A DNA stretch of 64,000 nt from Sarocladium kiliense (taxonomy: Eukaryota > Ascomycota > Sordariomycetes > Hypocreales > Sarocladiaceae): positions 5,456,001 to 5,520,000 of the forward strand of contig JAUZTG010000029.1 in assembly GCA_030734395.1 (NCBI GenBank), written 5' to 3'. The notes under the pieces were generated by a model. That model saw only the letters and a program-made list of their open reading frames with translations. It had not been told where the DNA came from and ran no database searches. Shown here one piece after another: positions 55,860 to 64,000 of this stretch (positions are counted from its first letter, which is position 1; each line of letters starts with the position of its first letter). A program made the translations under genes and the position numbers.

Positions 55860-57742
55860 CTAGATCTTAGCCTGAACCTGGCTACCATCGCCACTCCAGC
55901 CAACAACCTCACGATCAGTCACAGTGCCGCTCTTGCTGATCAACCTGTTGCGACCGTTGGTAGTGATCGGCTGGTCATCGTCCCTCTCACGGATATACCA
56001 TGCCCAGTCGGCAGTCTGATCAACTTCACACCTACTGTAACCATTGCCAAGGTAGGCGAAGCGGTTACCGGAGTGTTTGAACTCGAAGTCATCAAAGCGG
56101 ACGTTCATCAGAGCCTCAATGTAGTGCAACGTGGAGCCGGGCCACAAGGCGAGAATGGGTCCGTCAGGGCGACCCTTGTACCATGAGCGGCACTGGTCGG
56201 CCCAAACAGTGCGCTGCATGAAGTAGTCCTTGTACTCAACGAAGTCACGGACAGCGGCCTCGGACGGAGCAAAGCGCGCAATGTTGTTGACCTGGAAGCG
56301 GTCGATGAGCTTCAGCATGTAGTCGGCTTGAGCCTCGATGGCAGAGAGAACAGGGCCGTTGCCAATAGGGCAGTTGGGGCCGAGGAAAATGAGGTAGTTG
56401 GGGAAGTTGGCGGCAGCCATGCCGAAGTAGGACTCAGGGTCGACCGCCCACTTGTCCTGAAGGTTCTCACCCTCGTGGTTGACGACGGGGAAACGGGGCT
56501 TGAAGCTGGTGTCGAAGCCAGTGGCGCAGATAAGGACATCAACGGGATATTCGTTGCCATTATCGCAGAGGCAGCCCTTCTCGGTCACAGCCGTGATCTC
56601 ACCGTAGACGACCTCAACATTGGGCTTGGTGAGAGACTCGAGGTAGTTGACACCAGGAGTGAGACGGCGGCAGCCGACGCTCCACTGCGGAATGAGCTTC
56701 TCCTCGAGGAACTTGTTGTTGAGTTTCTCCTTCATCTGGGCGAGCATATACTCGCGGGTATCCTTGTTTACTTGGTTGTCCTTAAGGAAGATGCCGAACT
56801 GGCCGTTCAAGCCAGACTCGATACGCTTGCGGTAGTCAAGAAGAGCGCCAGGCTTGTTCTGGAACTCATCAAGCTCTTCTTTGGAGAACTTGTGCTGCTC
56901 GAGACCTTGGACTGGGGAGACCCAGGTGGGCTCGCGAATGAAGGTGGTGACTTTACTGCAGTCCTCGCGAATGGCGGGCAGTACCTGGATACCAGAGGAG
57001 CTACATGAACGTGTTAGTTGAAGTTGAGCTTATATGAAGTCGAGTTGACCTACCCATTGCCGATGAGACCAACGTGCTTGCCCTTGAGAGAGACATTGGA
57101 GTCCCAGTTGGCAGTATGAAGAAGAGTACCCTTGTATTTCTCGATGCCGGGAATTGCGGGCCACTTCCAGTTGTTGAGAATACCGCTGGCATTGATAAGA
57201 ACATCGGCAAAGTCGCTGATGGTGTTTCCAGAGACATTGTCGCGAACCTTGAGGTCGTATCCGTTCTTCTGGTGGTTCCAGAAAGCACCAACAACCTGGT
57301 GCTGGGTCTTGATGTAACGCTTCAGGCCATACTTGTTGGCAAACCCATCGAAGTAGGCGAAGATCTCTGCTGCTGGGGGGTATACGGCTGACCAGTCAAG
57401 TTTGGGCTCGAAGGACCAGGTGTAGTTGTGAGAGGGGACATCGCAAGCGCATCTGCAGCTTCATTAATACCATGATTTGAAATTCATGAAGCCAGAAAAG
57501 GGCACTCACCCTGGGTACTTGTTCTCGTACCAGGTTCCTGCAACCTCTGCGTTCTTTTCGTAGACCTGGAGGCTGTAGTTCTGGAAGTGCTTCTGAAGCT
57601 TGTACGCCATCAGAAGACCGGAGGCGCCGGCGCCGATAACCACAACACGAATGTGCCTCTCAGCATGGATAGGGCCGGCGAGACGACGGCTGGCATCCAT
57701 GGCGCCAGGGTTGGTGGCGTCTGGGATAGGGAAGTCGGCCAT
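55860..57742 (-). CDS. Baeyer-Villiger-type FAD monooxygenase 2
   Basis: 590 aa from exons 57742-57510, 57452-57054 and 57000-55860; introns 57 and 53 bases close in phase. The start is the first in-frame ATG (MADFPIPDATN). Motifs: VIGAGASG (36-42, FAD), AGTWYENKYPGCACDVPSHNY, the Baeyer-Villiger fingerprint as YKGTLLHTANW (184-194, Tyr in place of the first Phe), LIGNGSSGIQVLP for NADPH and CATGFDTSFKPRF. Sequence differs enough from the other monooxygenase that the two are unlikely to be a recent duplication. The C-terminus reads QAKI: AKI is a non-standard type 1 peroxisomal signal known from Candida tropicalis. With the -SKL and -AKL enzymes beside it, peroxisomal location is plausible. 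Same strand as the acyl-CoA ligase upstream. Confidence 0.93.
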
Positions 57743-59006
57743 TGTGAGTTTAGGAAGAGATGACAACGGAGAGAAAGGAAGAGAGTAAGGAGGAGGAGGA
57801 TGATAGGAGGTATGAGAGAATCGAGAAAGAAGAGCAGAGGCCGAAGAAGGCTGGGATGAATTATCCTTTTAAAACCTTCTGGTGAGTGACACGATGAGGT
57901 GCGGGAAACGTACTTCCTTGCGGCAGAAGGGCTCCAGAACGCCAGTCAGAACGAGCTGAGCTCATCGGAGTAATGGAGTCTCCCGTACCGAAACACGCGG
58001 TTTGTGGCAATGGTGGTGGTGTTTGCGAGTGCGAGGCGACCCTTGCTTGCATAGGCTAAGATACCCCAATTACAGCTCAAGGGTGCAGTCCACTTCAGCA
58101 AAGAATTGGCCTTTGAAAAGACGATGGATCAGGCCAGAAGCGAGGAACATGACCATGCAAGAGACCCTTCCCCAGAGAATCATGACAACGGAAGCATGGC
58201 AAGAGGAGAGGCTGTGCGGGGTGTTGACACAGGCCGGAGCTACACGAGTCACAGGAACAAGGGGGAGGAGGCCAGCTCTGAGTCAGGAGAGGACGGAGGA
58301 GAAGCATTGGTTTGTTGGGTGAAATAAACAAAAGTGGTTCAGCGTAGACACGCCACACAAGTCGTGTCTTGCAGGGCATTACGGCATGAAGCGCTAGGTG
58401 CACCGCTGCTCTTTGGTCCGCAACCAGCAGCACCATCCAGCATCCAGGCCTCGTCGTCTCCGGTGTTAGTGGAATTCTCGATCCTAGCGTGGGGGCCGCT
58501 AGTTCATCTTTTCCCCCAGAGAATGCCTGCCCATCTCCCCAAGACTTTCTCCGTAGCCCGCGGTTCAAAGGTGCGGAGGAATGGGGGGAGGGGTGGGTTT
58601 GAGCTTAGAGGAAACCTTGGTCCTCCTGGTGTGGTGGAGGTTGAAGGCGTGGCTAGGAAAAGGACAACCGAACGGGTGTGGGCGTGTGCATTGCTAGTTG
58701 CATCCTGTACCAGGGGGCACGCCGGCGCCGAAAAGGTACGTGCAGTGGGTGAAAGGACCAAGGCAATGATTCATCGGTGAGGATTCTGGTGGTCACGACA
58801 AGGGAAGCTTTGTTCAGGTTCTGAAGCCATAACAACACAAGTTAACGGTCTAATGAGAGGTCAAGCCACAATGCGTCTCTCTGCCATGGATCGACATCAC
58901 CAAAACAGGTGGGTAAATTGTAATCGTATCTACCTCCTCTGCTTGTAGTATAATGCACCCTCTGATCTACCATCTAATGAAGGCAGTAGCCACAATGCAT
59001 GCTCAC
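57743..59006. other. Promoter region of monooxygenase 2
   Basis: Upstream sequence of monooxygenase 2 and 3' flank of the acyl-CoA ligase. An open frame at 58334-58780 shows no protein-like features. No gene recognised. Confidence 0.45.
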
Positions 59007-60830
59007 TCACAGCTTCGAATTCGTGCCTCCCTGCTTCTCAATCTCTGCTGCGTCCCTCTTCGCCCAGTCTCGCATAGTCTTGCGCTGAATCTTGCCACTC
59101 GCCAGCTTCGGCACCTCCTCAACAAATACGACGCCGCCGACAAGGCGCTTATGCTTTGCAACCCGAGGAACCAACCAGTCTGCAATGTTCTGCGGTGTGA
59201 CCTTGCCTTTGGATGCTTCCTGGATCACAACGTAGGCGCGCGGCCACTCGTTGCCGTTGCTGCAGTGTCACGTTAGTTGGGCATTGGTGCAGAACATCGG
59301 AACACTTACAGGGTGATGCCGACAACAGCTGCGTCTGCGACGTGCTCGTTCTCAAGGAGTGCAGCCTCGAGCTCAGCCGGCGCAACTTGTAATGCATTGA
59401 CCTTGATGAGTTCCTGCAACAGATAAGCGTATGTTCCAAAATGGACAGTCGGATCATACGAACCTTCTTCCTGTCGACAATCCAGAAGTACCCCTCCTTG
59501 TTGCAGATGGCAATATCGCCAGTCTTGAGCCAGCCCTGCTCATCCAGACTCTCCTTCGTAGCAACCTCGTTCCGCCAATAGCGCATGCAGACATTTGGTC
59601 CGCGAACGTACATTTCGCCTGGCTTGCCCATCTCCACCTCATTACCGTCATCGTCGACCAGCTTGCACTCGCAATTGGGATCCAGTTGCCCAACAGAGCC
59701 ACTATCATCCTTGACACCACCAGGAACATGCAGCGCACCGCAAGTCACCTCGGTCATTCCCCAGCCCTGATTTATCTGGATGTCGAATCTTCGCTGGCAT
59801 TCGTTCTGAAGCTCGCGTGACAGAGGCGCGGCACCGCAGAGAACATCTCGCACACTCGATAAGTCGTATCTCGTCGTCTCAGGACGCTTAGACAGCATGA
59901 CTAGGATGGGTGGTGCGATCTGCAGACTTGTAATCTTGTACTTCCCAATTACTGCTAAGAAGTCCTCATAACGAAATTCAGCCATGACATAGACAGGCAC
60001 GTTTAGCTTAATAGCCATGAGGATGGTATACAGCTGGCCGTATGCGTGATAGAGTGGGAGAAAGCCAACCCATCGTTCTTTCGGTCGCTTCTCGAACGGA
60101 TATGGCTTCTTCGCGTATCGCATCACGATAGTCTGTTCTACGTTTGCGATGAGGTTGTAGTGAGATACGCAGACACCTTTCGGAAGGCCTGTGGTTCCCG
60201 AAGAGTAGTTGATCGTCGCAACAGTGGTCGTCGCCTCGCGCGAGCTGAGGTTCGGCCACTGCCAGCTCTCTCCTTGCTGAGGAGTACCAATCATATCCTG
60301 CCAGTCAGGAACACCGTGGAGAGGAGGGTTTCTTTGATCGGAAAACTGGAAGATCTTGTCTTTCGACAGTCCGGTCTTGGCAGCAGCTTCGAGGATCGAG
60401 GGTAGCATCTTCGGATGGGCCAGGATGACCTTGGCGGTTGTGTTGGAGATCTGATGAACCAACTCTTGTCCCATTGTCAGCTTCCAAGTGGCAGTATCAC
60501 ACTGCATGAATGCTCACCGTGTACTGTGTAGGCCGGATTAGCTCCGCTGAAGATGCATCCCGCACCAACAATGCCCAGGTACGCAACAGGGACAAAGATC
60601 TGGTTCGGTGTGCAAATCATGACCACGTCGCCCTTCTTCAGCCCGAGGCGCTGCAGACCAAACCCCAGCCTCTTCACCCATTGTAGCAGTTGCTTGGGGC
60701 TGAGGTTCCTGGACGGCTCCTTGCTGTCTAACCATAGTGGCTGGTCGGACACAGGACCATGCTCGAAGAGGTAACTAAGGATGTTCGTCTGGGGGATGTC
60801 CAATGTTGGAAAAGGCGAAACGTAAGGCAT
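59007..60830 (-). CDS. Acyl-CoA synthetase / 4-coumarate-CoA ligase-like, peroxisomal (-SKL)
   Basis: Adenylate-forming enzyme that activates a carboxylic acid to its CoA thioester. Four exons: 60830-60518, 60464-59464, 59413-59310 and 59259-59007; introns 53, 50 and 50 bases, in phase; 556 aa. The start is the first in-frame ATG (MPYVSPFPTLD). Motifs: YSSGTTGLPKGV (near 191, ATP-binding), FLPLYHAYGQ, QGWGMTEVTCG, GWLKTGDIA, WIVDRKKELIKVNALQVAP (hinge) and the catalytic Lys in LASGKIQRK. The last three residues are SKL, a perfect type 1 peroxisomal signal. Layout matches 4-coumarate-CoA ligase-like enzymes, which take aromatic and medium-chain acids. It diverges from the SDR at 61530, sharing a 0.7-kb promoter region. 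Confidence 0.95.
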
Positions 60831-61529
60831 CGTTACCAATCCTGATCCAGCAAGGAGAACTGTAAGAAAAGAGAAAGATAATAATACGGTGATGGCTTCA
60901 AAAGGCAGGGATGCAGTTGAGGGCAGACTGTTGGATCATGTACCCCAATGCTAATCGCGAAGAGCCGCGCCAAAAGCCAAGATGCCGCTTTCGCAAAAGC
61001 CGCCTACCGTGGTCCGTTCGAATAAGAGAACGACCACGGCCAAAGGTTATCTCACTCATTACGACAGGCACTTTGTGTGTAGAGCGGCACCGTGCCTCCG
61101 GCGATGTTGACCCGAGGGAGCGTCGGCATCGGTATTGCGGGGTATCGTTGCCCCAGATTTGGAGCAAGCAGTCAGCAAGACACCACCAGGTAGCTAACAG
61201 AGCCAGCAGCAGCGTGGAGGGACAGCCCGGGGCCAGGGTCTTAGCTAGCTAGTTGTGGAGTATAGTGTGTCTCCAGCTTGACAGACCAGAGATGCAGAGG
61301 CTAGACAAAAGCAAGGACGATGATAGGACAGGTACACAGAGTTGACCACGAGAGCGGATCCTGAGGCGCTGAACCTCGGTGCCACGGCTAATCGGCGCCT
61401 CCATGATACTGTTTTCTATCAAACAACTCCAATAGCCAGCCATAGGCGCAAGGGACAGCATTCAACAGTTATCATCGACTTCCATTTTCATTTCTCATTT
61501 TACATCGAAACATCTGATCAGAAGCAGTC
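60831..61529. promoter_or_regulatory. Shared divergent promoter of acyl-CoA ligase and SDR
   Basis: 699 bases between two start codons pointing outward; both products end in SKL, so co-expression is likely. A GGCTAAT within CGGCTAATCGG lies at 61385-61395. No clear TATA box or repeated operator was found. Confidence 0.4.
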
Positions 61530-62530
61530 ATGTCAGAGCTCCAGAATTTTGAAAACATCTTCGCCCTTGAGGGCAAGACTGCCCTTGTTACCGGCGGGTC
61601 TCGTGGCCTGGGTCTTCACATGGCGACAGCTTTCCTGCGATCAGGCTGCTCTCACGTCATCATCACCGCGCGCAAGCGTGAAGGCGAGCAGGGCATTGAC
61701 CAGGCTGTGGACAAGCTGAACAGGCTTCCCGGGATCAAGGGCAAGGCGATTGGCATCGCTGCCAATGTTGGTGACTCGGACGCCATCGTGCGCTTGGTTG
61801 AGGAGGTTAAGGGCATTGTCGGCAGCAAAGGACTGAACATCCTGGTGTGTAATGCTGGCGCTGCTTGGGGTTCTCGGTTTGAGGATGCGCCACCACAGAG
61901 CTCGGTGAAGATTCTGGACCTCAACGTCCGGGGCATCTTCGAGCTTGTACAGAAGTAAGGAAACGTGCTTGTCTCCCCAATTGTCGCGATCTTTTACTGA
62001 CAACCTCAAGATCTTTGCCACTCCTTGAGAAGGCTGGCACTAAAGCCGATCCTGCTCGCGTTATTACCATCAGCTCCACAGCTGGCACCAACGTGCCTCA
62101 TGTTGGTGAGCATGGCACAATCATGTATTCTACCTCGAAGGCAGCCGCCAACGTAAGTATCCGAGCACAGATCGCCTGGAGTCCTGACTGATTCAAATAG
62201 CATCTTGCACGAAACCTCGCTGTTGAGCTTGGTCCCAGAAACATCACCAGCAACATTATCGCTCCTGGGTTCTTCCCATCCAAGCTTGCACAGGGTCTCA
62301 TCAGCAATCTTGGCGGTGTGGATGAGCTGAGCAGAGACAACCCAATGGGTCGTCTAGGAGAGCCGGAAGACATTGCCGGCGTTGCCGTGTTCTTGTGCTC
62401 AAGGGCAGGAGGCTACGTGTAAGTTCTCTATATCGGCATCGTGGACCTAGCTAACGCATACAGCAACGGTGTGGACATCGCGATAGACGGTGCAGCGAGG
62501 TTGTCGGCAGGTCGTTTGTCAAAGCTTTAG
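61530..62530 (+). CDS. SDR-family oxidoreductase, peroxisomal (-SKL)
   Basis: 283 aa from exons 61530-61954, 62011-62152, 62201-62418 and 62464-62530; introns 56, 48 and 45 bases, all in phase. Motifs: TGGSRGLG (21-28), VCNAGAAWG, the catalytic Ser in TISSTAG and the Tyr181/Lys185 pair in MYSTSKAAAN. Arg48/Lys49 after the second strand (ITARKREG) suggests NADP(H). It resembles 3-oxoacyl reductase-like SDRs of the RhlG type. The tiny last exon adds only the tail SAGRLSKL, so the SKL peroxisomal signal depends on the last splice. Function in the cluster is probably oxidation of an alcohol or reduction of a keto intermediate (inference). Confidence 0.95.
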
Positions 62531-62716
62531 ATGCATTAGTATAGCGTACCCTCGTATTGTTCTCTCTACCTCATGATTCCAAACACGATGCTCATTTGCT
62601 CATTTCACGCTGCGAAGTGTTAGTGCCTGCCTTACATGCAGTTGTCAACATTCAATGTGAAAGTCGATGTGAATCCATGATATTCATATGCTAGTCAATT
62701 TTGCTCGCTCGTATAT

Positions 62717-64000
62717 TTACAGCTTTGCCATGTTAATGAACACGGTCTTCTTCTCCGTGAACATGCGCAGCGCATCAATAGCATTCTCCCTTCCGATACC
62801 CGAGGTTTTCGAACCACCGAATGGTGCTGTGAGGAATGCCATGCTGATAGCATTGATGCCAACCATGCCAGACTCGAGGTCCGACGCCACGCGGAGAGCT
62901 TTGGTGATATTCTCAGTGAAGACACCAGCCATGAGACCGTAGTGAGTATCGTTCGCCTTGGCCACAATCTCCTCTTCAGTCTTGAACTTGTTGAGAATGG
63001 CGACCGGGCCGAAGATCTCCTGCTTGCAAATCTCTGCATCTTCGGCGACACCCTCGAAGACGGTTGGTTGGACGTACCATCCCTATATAATATGTGAGTA
63101 AATACTAAGAATATTCGGTAGGGTGGTGAGGTTTACCTTGTCGCCAATGCGACCTCCACCAGTGAGAAGAGTGCCCTGGCTGCGACCGCGCTCGAGGAAG
63201 CCGGACACACGCTCGAATTGGCCCTGATCAATCAGAGGGCCGATGGTGGTAGTATCGGCATCCGGGTCACCAACACCCTTCGCACGCTCCTCCATAGCTG
63301 CCTTGTAGGCCTTCACAAACTTGTCATAGATGCCCTCTTGGACATAGACACGGCTAGCAGCAAAGCAAACCTGACCAGTGTTGGCAGTAATAGCATTGGC
63401 GCACCAATTGACAGCGTTGTCAAAGTCGCAATCATCGAAGACGACAGCGGGGCTCTTGCCACCAAGTTCGAGGGTGACACGCTTGAGGTTGCTCTTCGCG
63501 GCGCACTCCTGAATCCGACGACCGGTGGCAGTGGAGCCAGTGAAGCTGATCTTGTTCACCTTCATGTGGTTGGCAAGGAGAGCGCCTGTGCTGCCGTCGC
63601 CGGTGAGAATCTGGAAGACTCCCGGAGGAAAACCGGCCTCCTTGATCAGAGGACCAAGAGCGAGTGCAGAGAAGGGGGTCTTCTCGGAAGGCTTGAGGAT
63701 GAAAGTGTTACCGGTAGCGAGGGCTGGCCCAGCCTTCATGGCTATGGAGAGTCAGGTTAGTGCAAAAGTCTCACACTCAAATGGATGCTGCGCTTACTTG
63801 AGTTGGCCAGCGGACCATTCCATGGGATGACACCACATGTAACACCAAGGGGCTCATTACGAACGATCTTCATGAAGCCATCCTCCTGAGGATAAGCCTC
63901 GCCGGGAAACTTGTCGGTCCAGCCAGCATAGTACCTCAAAGCTTCGCAGCAAAGGCCAATCTCAAAGGATCCAAAGGAGCTAAAGGGTGCTCCGAGAGAG
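62717..64000 (-). CDS. Aldehyde dehydrogenase, peroxisomal-type tail (-AKL), 5' end cut off
   Basis: NAD(P)-dependent oxidation of an aldehyde to an acid. Visible exons: 64000-63798 (partial), 63741-63137 and 63082-62717; introns 56 and 54 bases, in phase. The N-terminal part lies beyond the window. Motifs: VTCGVIPWNGPLANS (cofactor site start), ATGNTFILKPSEKTPFSA, SFTGSTATGRRI, the general-base Glu in VTLELGGKSP, the catalytic Cys in NTGQVCFAASR, and EIFGPVAIL. It ends INMAKL; AKL fits the type 1 peroxisomal consensus ([SAC][KRH][LM]). It converges with the SDR, leaving 186 bases between stop codons. Closest group by eye is the broad-range/betaine-aldehyde type. The acid formed could feed the neighbouring acyl-CoA ligase. 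Confidence 0.94.

Noticed and set aside
50443..57742. The two monooxygenases as a recent tandem duplication
   Set aside because: Intron positions, N-termini and the fingerprint motif all differ, so they are old paralogs at best.
58095..58780. Open frames of about 150 codons on both strands
   Set aside because: Low-complexity translations lying in the promoter of monooxygenase 2; no recognisable features.

Overview
The window is nuclear DNA of a filamentous ascomycete (Pezizomycotina). Genes are split by short GT-AG introns of 45-125 bases, several with a CTAAC-type branch point. The gene content is typical of the group: Zn2Cys6 regulators, an XlnR-family activator, an AA9 lytic polysaccharide monooxygenase, a PTH11-like membrane protein, Pmc1-type Ca2+-ATPase and IKS1 kinase. 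I see no rRNA, tRNA, CRISPR array or intact transposon. Exon boundaries were worked out by hand from splice sites, reading phase and family conservation. Most models close exactly in phase, but none is supported by transcript data.

Layout. 1-4.5 kb: pyruvate kinase (+) and a secreted AA9 enzyme (-) with a TATA box and an XlnR-type motif upstream. 6.2-7.8 kb: three copies of a small Cys/His protein family (MC...YxCGH), one of them broken. 8-12 kb: an MFS drug/polyamine-type transporter and a small Zn2Cys6 regulator. 13-19 kb: a C2H2-ended protein of unknown function, IKS1-like kinase, and a nucleoside permease-family protein that converges on IKS1. 22-26.5 kb: vacuolar-type Ca2+-ATPase. 27-32 kb: a small orphan protein, a PTH11-like protein and an APH-type phosphotransferase. 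32.3-35.1 kb: an XlnR/AraR-like activator. 36-44 kb: two SDR oxidoreductases and a small one-helix protein. 44-47 kb: a large Zn2Cys6 regulator. 50.4-64 kb: a run of six catabolic enzymes.

The most interesting part is the right end. A Baeyer-Villiger-type monooxygenase, an acyl-CoA ligase, an SDR and an aldehyde dehydrogenase stand side by side, and their C-termini read -AKI, -SKL, -SKL and -AKL. Three are standard type 1 peroxisomal targeting signals and the fourth is a variant. Immediately to the left lie a second Baeyer-Villiger-type monooxygenase and a PRISE-type enone reductase. Together they suggest a peroxisomal pathway: an alcohol is oxidised to a ketone, oxygen is inserted, the released aldehyde is oxidised to an acid, and the acid is activated to a CoA thioester. 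The substrate is not known. The cluster may continue past base 64000, because the aldehyde dehydrogenase is cut by the window edge.

Large intervals without recognisable genes are 18.9-22.0, 36.9-41.2 and 47.1-50.4 kb.
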